From Paracoccaceae bacterium (lineage in GTDB: Bacteria; Pseudomonadota; Alphaproteobacteria; Rhodobacterales; Rhodobacteraceae), in the NCBI GenBank assembly GCA_006226775.1, contig SBGD01000015.1:23749-87748 (forward strand): DNA of 64,000 nucleotides, read 5' to 3'. Every line of letters begins with the position of its first letter. Positions within the stretch are counted from its first letter, which is position 1. The notes under the pieces are model-generated. The model was not told where the DNA came from, made no database searches, and saw only the letters and a program-made list of their open reading frames with translations. A program made the position numbers and the translations under genes. Below, piece by piece: positions 40,779 through 49,078 of this stretch.

Positions 40779-41738
40779 CTAGCTGTCGCGCGAGATAACG
40801 AACCGGGCCGCCTCCCGCAAGGTGTCGGCCCTTGTCCCGAAGGGGGCCAGCGCGTCACAGGCGCTGGTGGCCAGGTCTTCGGCCCTTCGCCGGGCGGCAT
40901 CGAGGCCGAGGAGCGACACGAAGGTGGCCTTGCCGGCGCGGGCGTCCTTTTGCAGGCGTTTGCCGGCCTTGCCGACATCGCCCTCGACATCGAGGATGTC
41001 GTCGGCGATCTGGAAGGCCAGCCCCAGCGCCTGGGCATAATGGCGCATCGGCTTGAGATCGGCCCCGGCCAGCCGCGCCCCGGCCTCGGCCGACCACTGG
41101 ATCAGCGCGCCGGTCTTGCCGGCCTGCAGCGCGGTGATCTCGTCCAGCGTCAGCGGCGCTTCGGCGTGCTCGGCCGCCATGTCGAGCGCCTGGCCCAGCA
41201 CCATGCCGCCGGCGCCCGCGGCCCTGGCCAGCGACAGCGCCAGATCGGCGCGCACCGCCGGATCGCCATGGGCGCGCGGATCGCTGACCATCTCGAAGCC
41301 CAGCGTCAGCAGCGCGTCGCCGGCCAGCACCGCGGTGGCCTGGTCCCACTTGACATGCACCGTCGGCTGGCCGCGGCGCAGGTCGTCGTCGTCCATGCAG
41401 GGCAGGTCGTCATGCACCAGGCTGTAGGCATGCACCGCCTCGATCGCCGCCGCGGGCCAGAGCGCGTGGTCCTCGGGCACACCGTGCAGCCGCGCGCCCT
41501 CCATCACCAGAAAGCCGCGCAAGCCCTTGCCGCCGGCCACCGCATAACCCATCGCCCGGGTCACCGGCAGGTCCTTGAACCCGGCGATCCTTGCGGTCAG
41601 ATGCGCCGCGACCCGCGTCGCATCGGATCTCAGCGTGGCGGGGAAGGCTGTGTCCGGGCTTGCGACGGCGGAGCCGGACGTCGGGCGTCGGGTGCTGGTG
41701 GAGATTGCGGGAGCCTCCGGCGGGAGTTTATCTGGCAA
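40779..41738 (-). CDS. ispA: polyprenyl (farnesyl/geranyl) diphosphate synthase
   Basis: Up to 319 residues. First Asp-rich motif DDLPCMDDDD and second DDILD bind Mg-diphosphate, and GGKGLRGFLV is the IPP-binding loop, where the usual GGKR reads GGKG. Catalyses head-to-tail condensation of DMAPP/GPP with IPP. The start is poorly defined: the only standard in-frame start before the conserved region is TTG 41738, with no obvious ribosome-binding site; homologues are usually about 290 residues, so some of the first 25-30 residues may be non-coding. Follows xseB by 33 bases and precedes dxs. Confidence 0.88.
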   Translation of the reverse strand: MPDKLPPEAPAISTSTRRPTSGSAVASPDTAFPATLRSDATRVAAHLTARIAGFKDLPVTRAMGYAVAGGKGLRGFLVMEGARLHGVPEDHALWPAAAIEAVHAYSLVHDDLPCMDDDDLRRGQPTVHVKWDQATAVLAGDALLTLGFEMVSDPRAHGDPAVRADLALSLARAAGAGGMVLGQALDMAAEHAEAPLTLDEITALQAGKTGALIQWSAEAGARLAGADLKPMRHYAQALGLAFQIADDILDVEGDVGKAGKRLQKDARAGKATFVSLLGLDAARRRAEDLATSACDALAPFGTRADTLREAARFVISRDS

Positions 41739-41771
41739 GATGAAGGACAGGGTGCGTGCGGACGGCGGGCG

Positions 41772-42014
41772 TCACAGCCCCTCGACGGGTCGGGAGCCGG
41801 TGGCATTGCCCTCGGCATCGGTGGTGATGGCGTGGACCTTTTCCTCGGCGTCCTTGAGCTTTTTCTCGCAGCGTTTCTTCAGCGCCGCGCCGCGTTCGTA
41901 GAGCTTGATCGAATCGTCCAGCGCCACGTCGCCGCGTTCCAGCTGGCCGACCACGGCCTCCAGTTCCGCCATGGCTTCCTCGAATGTCAGATCCTCGACC
42001 TTTTTCTCGCTCAC
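41772..42014 (-). CDS. xseB: exodeoxyribonuclease VII small subunit
   Basis: 80 residues, entirely helical, with the family core LTFEEAMAELEAVVGQLERG and LDDSIKLYERGAALKKRCEKKL. XseB binds XseA to form the single-strand-specific exonuclease VII in the cytoplasm. GTG start at 42014; its first bases overlap the stop of the deacetylase-family gene (GTGA). The xseB-ispA-dxs order is common in proteobacteria. Confidence 0.95.
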   Translation of the reverse strand: MSEKKVEDLTFEEAMAELEAVVGQLERGDVALDDSIKLYERGAALKKRCEKKLKDAEEKVHAITTDAEGNATGSRPVEGL

Positions 42015-42937
42015 GCCGCTGCCTCCTGAAGCGTTTTCACATGGGCGGTCACGCTTGCCGCCAATGCGGCCAGATCATAGCCGCCTTCCAGCGCCGAGAC
42101 CACCCGGCCCTGACAGGTCTGATCGGCGATCTCGCAGATTTCCCGCGTGAGCCAGGCGAAATCCCCGGTCGTCCAGTTGAGGTTGGCCAGCGGATCGTCG
42201 GCGTGGGCGTCGAAGCCGGCGGAGACCAGGATCAGCTCGGGCGCGAAGGCGCGCAGGCGGGGGAAGACCTCGGCGGTATAGGCCGCGCGCATCTCGGCAC
42301 CGCCGGTGCCGGGGGCCAGGGGCACGTTGAGCACGTTGTCATGCGCGCCGCGCTCGGAAGGATCGCCGCTGCCGGGCCAGAGCGGCATCTGCTGGCTGGT
42401 GGCGAAGAAGGCGCGCGGCTCGTCCCAGAGCAGCGCCTGGGTGCCATTGCCGTGGTGGACGTCGAAATCGACCACCGCCACGCGGCTCAGCCCGTGCCGT
42501 TCCAGCGCGTGTTTCGCGCCGATCGCCACGTTGCCCAGCAGGCAGAAGCCCATCGGCGTTTCGGCCTCGGCGTGGTGGCCGGGCGGGCGGATGGCGCAAA
42601 AGGCATTGCGCGCGGCGCCGCTCAGCACCCGGTCCACCGCCTCGCGCAGGGCGCCGACGCCGCGCAGCGCTGCCTCGAGCGATCCCGGCGCCATCCAGGT
42701 ATCGGCATCCAGCGCCACCTGGCCGCTTGCCGGCACCTCGTCTTCCAGCCGGTCGAGGTAGCGCGCGGGATGGCAGAGCAGCACATCCTCGCGGGTGCCC
42801 AAAGGCGCCGTTTCCACCGCGATATCGGCGGCGCGCAGCGCGTGCAGCACATACTCCAGCCGCGCCACCTGTTCGGGGTGGCCCTCGGGCGTCACGTGGT
42901 TCAACCCGGCGTCATGCGTCAATACCAATGTGGCCAT
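42011..42937 (-). CDS. histone deacetylase/acetylpolyamine amidohydrolase family protein
   Basis: 308 residues. The class II HDAC-like active site is visible: CAIRPPGHHAEAETPMGFC (double His), VVDFDVHHGNGTQALL (zinc ligands Asp/His), and LVSAGFDAHADDPL (third ligand). Zn-dependent deacetylation of acetyl-lysine, acetylpolyamine or another small amide is expected; the bacterial substrate is not known. The ATG at 42937 is selected since family similarity begins at LVLTHDAGLNHVTPEGHPE. First gene of the operon with xseB, ispA and dxs. Confidence 0.92.
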   Translation of the reverse strand: MATLVLTHDAGLNHVTPEGHPEQVARLEYVLHALRAADIAVETAPLGTREDVLLCHPARYLDRLEDEVPASGQVALDADTWMAPGSLEAALRGVGALREAVDRVLSGAARNAFCAIRPPGHHAEAETPMGFCLLGNVAIGAKHALERHGLSRVAVVDFDVHHGNGTQALLWDEPRAFFATSQQMPLWPGSGDPSERGAHDNVLNVPLAPGTGGAEMRAAYTAEVFPRLRAFAPELILVSAGFDAHADDPLANLNWTTGDFAWLTREICEIADQTCQGRVVSALEGGYDLAALAASVTAHVKTLQEAAA

Positions 42938-43015
42938 GTCACTCCCCTGCTTCTTCTCTTGGTCACATACCCAAATCCCGTCGTTCCGCCAAGGCGCGAC
43001 CGCCCGACGGGACGC

Positions 43016-43057
43016 GTAGGGTGTGCGGTTCCGCGCCTTGGCGCGGGTTCGCGCACC
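43016..43057. repeat. palindromic intergenic repeat related to the 7157 element
   Basis: GTAGGGTGTGCG (43016-43027) begins like one arm of the repeat at 7190-7203. GGTGTGCG (43020-43027) and CGCGCACC (43050-43057) form outer arms with one mismatch, and CGCGCC/GGCGCG (43032-43045) an inner stem with a TT loop. Lies between the petR end and the deacetylase gene. Confidence 0.6.
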
Positions 43058-43062
43058 ATGCC

Positions 43063-43764
43063 TCAGTCCGGTGCAAGCATGTAGCCCGCGCCGCGCACGG
43101 TCTGAAGATAGCGCGGCTGTTTCGGATCGGCCTCCAGCTTGCGCCTGAGCCGGGTGATCTGGACATCCACCGCGCGTTCCTGGCTTTGCCCGCCGTCGCG
43201 GCCCAATTCCTCGACCAGTTGCGCCCGGCTTACCGGCTCGCCCGGGCGGGCCGAGAAGATCCGCATCAGCTGGCTCTCGGTAGCGGTCAGGCGCACCTGT
43301 TCCTCGCCCTGCCACAGTTCGGCGCGCTCGATGTCATAGCGCAGCGGGCCGAGCGACAGCACCTTGGGCATCGCCTGGTCTTCCGGCGTCTCGGGCATCC
43401 GCCGCAGGATGGCGTTGATCCGGAGCAGCAATTCCTTCGGCTCGAAGGGTTTGACGAGGTAGTCGTCGGCCCCGGCCTCGAGCCCGGCGATCCGGTCCTC
43501 GGTCTCGCCCTTGGCGGTGAGCAGCAGGATCGGCGTGCGCGAGGTCTGGCGCAACTCGCGGGTCAGGCTGATGCCGTCCTCGCCCGGCATCATCACGTCG
43601 AGCACGATCAGGTCGAAATCGAGGCCGGTCAGGATGCGCCGCGCATGGCCGGCATCGCGCGCGGCGCTGACCAGGAACCCGTTGCGGATCAGGAACTTCT
43701 GCAAGAGCACCCGGATGCGTTCGTCATCGTCGACGATCAGCAGGTGGACATCGGGGGTCATCAT
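43063..43764 (-). CDS. petR: OmpR-family response regulator PetR
   Basis: 233 residues. Receiver domain: acidic pocket LIVDDDERIR, phosphorylation Asp in LIVLDVMMPGEDG, and KPFEPKELLLRI with the conserved Lys. Winged-helix domain with VSRAQLVEELGRDGGQSQERAVDVQITRLRRKLE and QTVRGAGYML. Matches PetR of Rhodobacter, which together with PetP is needed for expression of the cytochrome bc1 operon petABC. No histidine kinase is adjacent. The start overlaps the petP stop by four bases. Confidence 0.88.
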   Translation of the reverse strand: MMTPDVHLLIVDDDERIRVLLQKFLIRNGFLVSAARDAGHARRILTGLDFDLIVLDVMMPGEDGISLTRELRQTSRTPILLLTAKGETEDRIAGLEAGADDYLVKPFEPKELLLRINAILRRMPETPEDQAMPKVLSLGPLRYDIERAELWQGEEQVRLTATESQLMRIFSARPGEPVSRAQLVEELGRDGGQSQERAVDVQITRLRRKLEADPKQPRYLQTVRGAGYMLAPD

Positions 43765-44255
43765 GGGCGCGGCTCCCGCAGGGCGAGGTAGTTGCGCCGC
43801 ATGTCCGCGTCCATCATCGCCTCGAGCACCTGGCGGAAGCCCGCCACCGCCTCGGGGCCGGCCTTGCGATAGGCGCTGCGCATCCGCGCGCGCTGGGCAT
43901 CCGAGAGTTTCGCTTCCAGCGCCTTGCCCTCCTCGGTCAGGTAGAGATGACGCTCGCGCTTGTCGGTGCGGCCCACCCTGCTTTCCACCAGGCCATCGGC
44001 GATCAGCCGGCGCAAGACACGGTTCAGCGATTGCTTGGTGACGCCGAGGATGTTGAGCAGGTTGTTCACCGTGGTGCCCGGCGCGCAATTGATGAAATGC
44101 ACCGCCCGGTGATGGGCGCGGCCATAGGACATGTCCTCGAGGATGCGGTCGGGATCGGCGGTGAAGCCGCGGTAGGCAAAGAACATCGCCTCGATCCCCT
44201 GGCGCAATTGCTCGTCCGTCAGGAAGAGAAGCTGTTCTCCGCTTGGTTCCGCCAT
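43761..44255 (-). CDS. petP: MarR-family regulator PetP
   Basis: 164 residues. MarR-type winged helix: NCAPGTTVNNLLNILGVTKQSLNRVLRRLIADGLVE is the recognition region, then GRTDKRERHLYLTEEGKAL as the wing. The ATG at 44255 has GCGGGG just before it; the frame runs to a TTG at 44276. In Rhodobacter capsulatus petP-petR is a regulatory pair upstream of nothing else in common. Divergent from ilvE; the 15-base direct repeats at 44281 and 44344 may be its targets (inference). Confidence 0.85.
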   Translation of the reverse strand: MAEPSGEQLLFLTDEQLRQGIEAMFFAYRGFTADPDRILEDMSYGRAHHRAVHFINCAPGTTVNNLLNILGVTKQSLNRVLRRLIADGLVESRVGRTDKRERHLYLTEEGKALEAKLSDAQRARMRSAYRKAGPEAVAGFRQVLEAMMDADMRRNYLALREPRP

Positions 44256-44280
44256 TGCCCCGCCTTGCCTGATCAACTCT

Positions 44281-44295
44281 TTGCGTCACATTACG
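44281..44295 (+). promoter_or_regulatory. direct repeat, copy 1, in the petP-ilvE region
   Basis: TTGCGTCACATTACG matches TTGCGCAACATTACG at 44344-44358 in 13 of 15 positions. The copies are 63 bases apart, six helical turns, so a protein would meet them on the same DNA face. Candidate operator half-sites. Confidence 0.4.
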
Positions 44296-44304
44296 TCAGC
44301 CTTG

Positions 44305-44333
44305 TTGACATTCCAAGGTCGAACTGCTAGCGA
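44305..44333 (+). promoter_or_regulatory. candidate ilvE promoter
   Basis: TTGACA (44305-44310) is a perfect -35, and TAGCGA (44328-44333) lies 17 bases on as a weak -10. CCTTG (44300-44304) and CAAGG (44314-44318) form an inverted repeat across the -35 box, an arrangement usual for operators. The start codon is 80 bases further on. Confidence 0.4.
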
Positions 44334-44343
44334 CCGGCAGATT

Positions 44344-44358
44344 TTGCGCAACATTACG
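44344..44358 (+). promoter_or_regulatory. direct repeat, copy 2, in the petP-ilvE region
   Basis: TTGCGCAACATTACG, partner of the 44281 copy. A looser third echo, GCGCAACTTATGC, lies at 44378-44390. Between them is CCCGCTTCGGACATAATC. Confidence 0.4.
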
Positions 44359-44412
44359 CCCGCTTCGGACATAATCCGCGCAACTTATGCAAAGCAAGAG
44401 CAAGGGAGAACG

Positions 44413-45285
44413 ATGATGGCTGGCGCATATGACGACCGCGACGGCAAGATCTGGCTGGACGGCACGCTTGTCGAGTGGCGGGATGCCAATGTGCATGTCC
44501 TGACCCACGGGCTGCATTACGCCAGTTCGGTGTTCGAGGGCGAGCGGGCCTACAACGGCAAGATCTTCGAGAGCCGCCGGCATTCCGAGCGGCTGCACCG
44601 GTCCGGCGAATTGCTGGACATGCCGATCCCCTATTCGATCGACGAGTTGGAGGCCGCCAAGTACGAGACGCTGAAGGCCAATGGCCTGTCGGATGCCTAT
44701 GTGCGGGCGGTCGCCTGGCGCGGCTCGGGCGAGGACATGGGCGTTGCCTCGTCGCGCAACCCGGTGCGGGTGGCGGTGGCGACCTGGGAATGGGGCGCCT
44801 ATTACGGCGATGCCAAGATGAAGGGCGCCAGGCTCGACATCTCGAAATGGAAGCGCCCCAGCCCCGAGACCATTCCGACCGCGGCCAAGGCCGCCGGGCT
44901 CTACATGATCTGCACCATGTCCAAGCACGCCGCCGAGGCCAAGGGCTGCTCGGACGCGCTGTTCATGGATTTCCGCGGCTACGTGGCCGAGGCGACGGGG
45001 GCCAATATCTTCTTCGTCAAGGATGGCGAGGTGCATACGCCGGACCCGGACTGCATCCTCAACGGCATCACCCGGCAGACGGTGATCGGGATGCTGAAGG
45101 AGCGCGGGATCGCGGTGCATGAACGCCACATCATGCCGGAAGAGATGGAGGGCTTCCAGCAATGCTGGCTGACCGGCACCGCGGCCGAGGTCACCCCGGT
45201 GAGCCAGATCGGCGACTATACCTTCGAGGTCGGCGACATCACCCGCGACATGGCCCAGGCCTACGAGGCGCTGGTGCGCGCCTGA
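44413..45285 (+). CDS. ilvE: branched-chain-amino-acid aminotransferase
   Basis: 290 residues; transfers the amino group from glutamate to branched-chain 2-oxo acids, last step of Val/Leu/Ile synthesis. PLP fold type IV: HGLHYASSVFEGERAYNG at the N-terminus, SKHAAEAKGCSDALFMD, GYVAEATGANIFFVKDG and GITRQTVIGMLKERGI are family motifs; the PLP Lys is expected in the IPTAAKAAG stretch. ATG 44413 follows AAGGGAG; ATG 44416 is the alternative. Divergent from petP. Confidence 0.93.
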   Translation: MMAGAYDDRDGKIWLDGTLVEWRDANVHVLTHGLHYASSVFEGERAYNGKIFESRRHSERLHRSGELLDMPIPYSIDELEAAKYETLKANGLSDAYVRAVAWRGSGEDMGVASSRNPVRVAVATWEWGAYYGDAKMKGARLDISKWKRPSPETIPTAAKAAGLYMICTMSKHAAEAKGCSDALFMDFRGYVAEATGANIFFVKDGEVHTPDPDCILNGITRQTVIGMLKERGIAVHERHIMPEEMEGFQQCWLTGTAAEVTPVSQIGDYTFEVGDITRDMAQAYEALVRA

Positions 45286-45296
45286 CACTGGGGACG

Positions 45297-45342
45297 GGAC
45301 CGATCTGTCGACAGATCGGTCCTGATCCATCGATGGATCAGG
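45297..45342. repeat. double-palindrome repeat, copy 1
   Basis: Two perfect palindromes lie side by side after the ilvE stop: a 26-bp one centred on CTGTCGACAG (45297-45322) and a 22-bp one centred on CCATCGATGG (45321-45342). The same pair, in inverted arrangement and with matching changes in both stem arms, occurs at 49079-49121. Confidence 0.85.
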
Positions 45343-45369
45343 CCGCCCGGCCCGACCGTCGCGCCACAG

Positions 45370-45397
45370 AAAAAAGACCCGAGCCGAAGCCCGGGTC
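45370..45397 (-). terminator. intrinsic terminator of the OmpR-type regulator gene
   Basis: On the minus strand the RNA folds as GACCCGGGC, loop TTCG, GCTCGGGTC (one G-U pair), followed by six U (45370-45375). A textbook intrinsic terminator, read from the response regulator gene and also ending the candidate small RNA. Confidence 0.85.
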
Positions 45398-45470
45398 AGT
45401 CCAACAGGGAGGAGCATGTGATAACCCGCACATGCAACGGGAACCCGTTCACCTTAAAGGTAACCCCAGC
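45370..45470 (-). ncRNA. candidate 3'-end-derived small RNA with anti-Shine-Dalgarno motif
   Basis: Between the response regulator stop and its terminator the minus-strand RNA has ordered small hairpins: AACGGG/CCCGTT (45436-45449) and GCATGTG/CACATGC (45414-45435). Then comes the unpaired CUCCUCCCU (45406-45414), then the terminator hairpin with a U-run. CCUCCUCCC-type loops define the CcsR and related small RNAs of Rhodobacter. The 5' end shown is approximate. Whether it is a separate RNA or just the gene's 3' UTR cannot be told. Confidence 0.35.
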
Positions 45471-45505
45471 TTAGCACTTTCAGCCCGGGCAATCCATGCA
45501 CCTTT

Positions 45506-46192
45506 TCAGGCATTCAGTCGATAACCGCCTGATTCAGTCACCAGAATGCGCGCATTCGACGGTTCCGGCTCGATTTTCTGGCGCAACCTGTAGATGTGCG
45601 TCTCGAGCGTATGCGTCGTCACCCCGGCGTTGTACCCCCAGACCTCGTGGAGCAGCACGTCGCGCGGCACAACACCTTCGGGGGCGCGGTAGAGGTATTT
45701 GAGTATGTTGGTTTCCTTCTCGGTAAGCCTGATCTTCTTCTCGTCCTCGGTCACCAGCGTCTTCATCGAGGGCTTGAAGGTATAGGGTCCCAGCGCGAAA
45801 ACCGCGTCCTCGCTCTGTTCATGCTGGCGCAGCTGCGCGCGGATGCGGGCCAGCAGCACCGGGAACTTGAACGGCTTGGTCACATAGTCGTTGGCGCCCG
45901 CGTCGAGGCCAAGGATGGTATCGGCATCGCTGTCATGCCCGGTCAGCATCAGCACCGGCGCCTTGACGCCCTGTTTGCGCATCAGGCGGCACAATTCACG
46001 CCCATCGGTGTCGGGCAGGCCGACGTCGAGGATGATCAGGTCGAAATGCGACGCCTTGACCTTCTCCATCGCCTCGGCGCCATTGCCGGCCTCGAAGACC
46101 TCGAAATCCTCGGTGATGATCAATTGCTCGGCCAGCGCCTCGCGCAGATCGTCGTCGTCGTCGACAAGCAGCAGGTTCTTGAGTTGGGCCAT
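45506..46192 (-). CDS. OmpR-family response regulator (orphan, possibly CenR-like)
   Basis: 228 residues. Receiver domain with LLVDDDDDLREAL, phospho-acceptor Asp in LIILDVGLPDTDGREL, and VTKPFKFPVLLARI; winged helix with KKIRLTEKETNILKYLYRAP and GYNAGVTTHTLETHIYRLRQKI. ATG at 46192 follows TAGGAGGACCGGAC. No kinase gene is adjacent. It resembles the orphan regulator present in nearly all Rhodobacterales and may correspond to CenR, a cell-envelope regulator of alphaproteobacteria; I am not certain. Strong terminator at 45370-45397. Confidence 0.88.
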   Translation of the reverse strand: MAQLKNLLLVDDDDDLREALAEQLIITEDFEVFEAGNGAEAMEKVKASHFDLIILDVGLPDTDGRELCRLMRKQGVKAPVLMLTGHDSDADTILGLDAGANDYVTKPFKFPVLLARIRAQLRQHEQSEDAVFALGPYTFKPSMKTLVTEDEKKIRLTEKETNILKYLYRAPEGVVPRDVLLHEVWGYNAGVTTHTLETHIYRLRQKIEPEPSNARILVTESGGYRLNA

Positions 46193-46426
46193 GTCCGGTC
46201 CTCCTAATCTTGTGACTGAGATTGGGGTGCGCGGGGCAGGGGACAAGAAATGCTGCACTCACCTCACGCGGTCGTGTGAAATCGGCCGGGCGGGCGGGCA
46301 AATGTTTCAATTCGCGGCGAGAATGGCGGCGGAGGGGCCCGATCCGCCCGGCAGCGGCGCGGGCCCGGGTGCGCCGAGGCGGGGTTTTGGCGTTTCAAGG
46401 TTTTCCCGACAGGTTATAGAGGCTAC

Positions 46427-47533
46427 ATGACCCGCGCCATGACCGATGCCTTCCTGCCTTCGACCGACGAGTTGATCAACCGCGCCCGTGCCGATCTGCG
46501 CATGGGGGTGCCGGTGGTGCTCTCGGGCCATGGCGCCACCGCGCTGGTCCTTGCCGCCGAAACCGCCGGACCGGCGCGCCTGGCGGCGCTGCGCGCGCTG
46601 GGCGGGCGGCCGGTGCTGGCGATCACCGGGCGGCGGGCCGAGACGCTCAAGGCGCGCGCCTATGACGGCGATGTCGCCCGCCTGCCGCTGCCCGAGGAGG
46701 CCGATTGCGCCTGGGTCCGGGCGATCGCCGATCCCAAGGACGACCTGCGGATGCCGATGAAAGGCCCGCTCTTTGCCCTGCGCGAGGGCGATGCGGCACT
46801 GCACCGGCTGGCGATCTCGCTGGTCAAGTCGGCCCAGCTTCTGCCCGCCGCGCTGGTGCTCGACCACGACGCCGCGGCGCTCCCCGCTCCGGGCCTGCTC
46901 ACCCGGCTGGATGCGGCCAGCGCCGGCCCGCTGCTGCTGCGCGCCAGCCACCCGCATCCGGTTGTCGCCGCGCGCCTGCCGGTGCGGCTGGCCCAGGGCG
47001 GCAAGCTGCATGTCTTCCGCCCCGACGATGGCGGGGTCGAGCATTACGCCTTCGAGATCGGCACGCCCGACCGTACTAAACCGGTACTGGCGCGGTTGCA
47101 TTCGGCCTGTTTCACCGGCGATGTGCTGGGCTCGCTGAAATGCGACTGCGGCCCGCAACTGCACGCCGCCCTGGCCCAGATGGGCGCCGAGGGCACCGGC
47201 GTGCTGCTCTACCTCAACCAGGAGGGCCGCGGCATCGGGCTGGCCAACAAGCTGCGCGCCTATTCGCTGCAGGACCAGGGGTTTGACACCGTCGAGGCCA
47301 ATCACCGGCTGGGCTTCGAGGATGACGAGCGCGATTTCCGCATCGGCGCCGATATCCTGAAACAGATGGGCTTTGCCGCGGTCCGTCTGCTGACCAACAA
47401 TCCGAAGAAGATCGCCATGATGGAAAAGACCGGCGTGCGCGTGCCCGAGCGGGTGCCGCTCAAGGTCGGGCTGACCGACCAGAACGCCGCCTATCTCGCC
47501 ACCAAGGCGGAAAAGAGCGGGCACCTGCTGTGA
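46427..47533 (+). CDS. ribA: GTP cyclohydrolase II with degenerate N-terminal extension
   Basis: 368 residues. The C-terminal ~200 residues are a full GTP cyclohydrolase II: zinc-binding [18 protein letters not shown], then [36 protein letters not shown] and [12 protein letters not shown]. It opens the GTP ring as the first step in riboflavin synthesis. The N-terminal ~150 residues resemble a decayed dihydroxybutanone-phosphate synthase (RibB-like) domain and lack its usual metal-binding motifs. No FMN riboswitch is seen upstream. The stop overlaps the start of the next gene (TGATG). Confidence 0.92.
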   Translation: MTRAMTDAFLPSTDELINRARADLRMGVPVVLSGHGATALVLAAETAGPARLAALRALGGRPVLAITGRRAETLKARAYDGDVARLPLPEEADCAWVRAIADPKDDLRMPMKGPLFALREGDAALHRLAISLVKSAQLLPAALVLDHDAAALPAPGLLTRLDAASAGPLLLRASHPHPVVAARLPVRLAQGGKLHVFRPDDGGVEHYAFEIGTPDRTKPVLARLHSACFTGDVLGSLKCDCGPQLHAALAQMGAEGTGVLLYLNQEGRGIGLANKLRAYSLQDQGFDTVEANHRLGFEDDERDFRIGADILKQMGFAAVRLLTNNPKKIAMMEKTGVRVPERVPLKVGLTDQNAAYLATKAEKSGHLL

Positions 47534-48012
47534 TGGTCCTCACCCCGCGGGGCCTGCGCTTTGCCGGCCGGATCTGGCCCTGTACCATCGGCCGCGGCGG
47601 CGTCACATCCGACAAGCGCGAAGGCGACGGCGCCACGCCCCGCGGCCAGCACCGCATCACCGGTCTGCTCTACCGCCCCGACCGCCTGGCCCCCCCGGCG
47701 CCCTGGGCGCAACCGATCCGCCCCGGCGATCTGTGGTCCGACGATCCGGCGCAGCCCGACTACAACCGCAAGGTCCGCGCGCCATACCCCGGCTCGCACG
47801 AAGACCTGCGCCGCGCCGATCCGTTCTACGACCTGGTGCTGCTCACCGACTGGAACGCGCCCCCGACCACCCCCGGCAAGGGGTCCGCCATCTTCCTGCA
47901 CCGCTGGCGCTGCCCCGGATACCCCACCGAAGGCTGCATCGCCCTGCGCCCCGACCACCTGCACCGGATCGCCCGGATGGCCCCGCCCGGCACCCCGCTC
48001 CACGTCCCCTGA
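47533..48012 (+). CDS. L,D-transpeptidase (YkuD) family protein
   Basis: 159 residues. The YkuD active site is present: AIFLHRWRCPGYPTEGCIAL, giving the His and the S/TxGC with catalytic Cys. No clear signal peptide is found at the N-terminus ([15 protein letters not shown]), which is unusual for an enzyme that cross-links peptidoglycan in the periplasm. The short form resembles the ErfK/YafK-like group seen widely in Rhodobacterales. Start ATG 47533 overlaps the ribA stop; a GTG at 47530 is in frame too. Translational coupling to ribA is probable. Confidence 0.85.
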   Translation: MVLTPRGLRFAGRIWPCTIGRGGVTSDKREGDGATPRGQHRITGLLYRPDRLAPPAPWAQPIRPGDLWSDDPAQPDYNRKVRAPYPGSHEDLRRADPFYDLVLLTDWNAPPTTPGKGSAIFLHRWRCPGYPTEGCIALRPDHLHRIARMAPPGTPLHVP

Positions 48013-48072
48013 GGCTTCATCTTGCCGGATAAACTCCGGGGGAGTCCGAAGGACGGGGGCAGCGCCCCCAAG

Positions 48073-48564
48073 TCACCGGGTCATCTTCGGCGCACAGACC
48101 CCGCCATTGAGGCAGGCAAGCACCTGCCGCTCCATCCTGGCGGTCGGCTCGGCAAAGGCAAAGCCGCCGCAGGGCGTCACCGTCACTTCCGGTACCTGCC
48201 GGTCGAGGTTCACGAAGGCAAGATAGCGCGCCCCCGAAACCGCACCGGCGCACCAGGGCCCGAAACACTGAGCGTTCAGCACGATCTCGCGGTCGAAGGG
48301 ATGCAGGAACCCGCCCCGCGACAGCGCCCGCCCGGTCAGCCGCGCGGGAATGCGCGTGTCCGGCGGCGTGTCGCCCTGGCGGGTCAGATCGGTCTCGGGC
48401 AAGTGCGCCGCGTCGAAACGCACCTCGCCCAGAACAATCAGGTAGCGGTCGTCGCTCTCGGCGGCCTCGTGATAGGTCCGGGCCACGTCCTGCGGCAGGC
48501 AGGTCAGCGCCTGCGCCGCCATCGCCCAGACCAGCAGAGGCAGGCCGAGCAGCAGGCGGCTCAC
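48073..48564 (-). CDS. secreted cysteine-containing protein, possibly NTR-like
   Basis: 163 residues from GTG 48564. Residues 1-20 form a signal peptide ([17 protein letters not shown]). The mature part begins [20 protein letters not shown] and holds six cysteines in total, ending [16 protein letters not shown] Cys at the mature N-terminus followed by a helix and a beta-barrel-like sequence recalls NTR/TIMP-fold proteins, but no catalytic or binding motif is evident. Start overlaps the rppH stop by four bases (GTGA), so expression is coupled. Function unknown. Confidence 0.65.
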   Translation of the reverse strand: MSRLLLGLPLLVWAMAAQALTCLPQDVARTYHEAAESDDRYLIVLGEVRFDAAHLPETDLTRQGDTPPDTRIPARLTGRALSRGGFLHPFDREIVLNAQCFGPWCAGAVSGARYLAFVNLDRQVPEVTVTPCGGFAFAEPTARMERQVLACLNGGVCAPKMTR

Positions 48565-49058
48565 CCCGAGCCCTCCAGGTGCGGCGCGAATTCGGCGATC
48601 ACCCGGGCATAGACCTCGCGCTTGAACGGCACGATATTGGCCACCACCTCGTCGGGCGGCAGCCAGCGCCATTCCGAGAATTCCTGGTGCGCGTCGGCGT
48701 CGATCCGCACCTGGTCGTCGCCGCCGTGAAAGCGCAGCAGGAACCACTTCTGTTCCTGCCCCTTGAAACGACCCTTCCAGATCCGCGCGGCGATCTCCTG
48801 CGGCAGGTCATAGGCGATCCAGCCCGCGGTTTCCGCCTCGACCGTGACCAGGTCGGGCGCGACGCCGGTCTCTTCGTGCAACTCGCGCAGGGCGGCGTCG
48901 CGCGGGTTTTCGCCGGGGTCGATCCCGCCCTGGGGCATCTGCCAGGCCGGGGTTTCGCTGTCCATCCGCTGGCCGACGAAGACATGCCCCGCCGGGTTGA
49001 CCAGCATGACCCCGACATTGCGGCGATAGGGCAGCTTGGCGATGTCGTCCGGTCCCAT
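48561..49058 (-). CDS. rppH: RNA pyrophosphohydrolase, NUDIX family
   Basis: 165 residues. The NUDIX box [20 protein letters not shown] (GX5EX7REUXEEXGU, followed by TG) is complete. N-terminal [21 protein letters not shown] and QMPQGGID match RppH, which strips 5' pyrophosphate from mRNAs to begin decay. ATG 49058 is chosen; the frame extends to 49148 through the double-palindrome repeat at 49079-49121, so an upstream start is unlikely. First gene of a pair with the secreted protein. Confidence 0.9.
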   Translation of the reverse strand: MGPDDIAKLPYRRNVGVMLVNPAGHVFVGQRMDSETPAWQMPQGGIDPGENPRDAALRELHEETGVAPDLVTVEAETAGWIAYDLPQEIAARIWKGRFKGQEQKWFLLRFHGGDDQVRIDADAHQEFSEWRWLPPDEVVANIVPFKREVYARVIAEFAPHLEGSG

Positions 49059-49078
49059 CGATGACCTTTCCGCGGGGC

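Noticed and set aside
46193..46426. FMN riboswitch upstream of ribA
   Set aside because: The interval lacks the conserved FMN-element segments and paired stems; it reads as an ordinary divergent promoter region.
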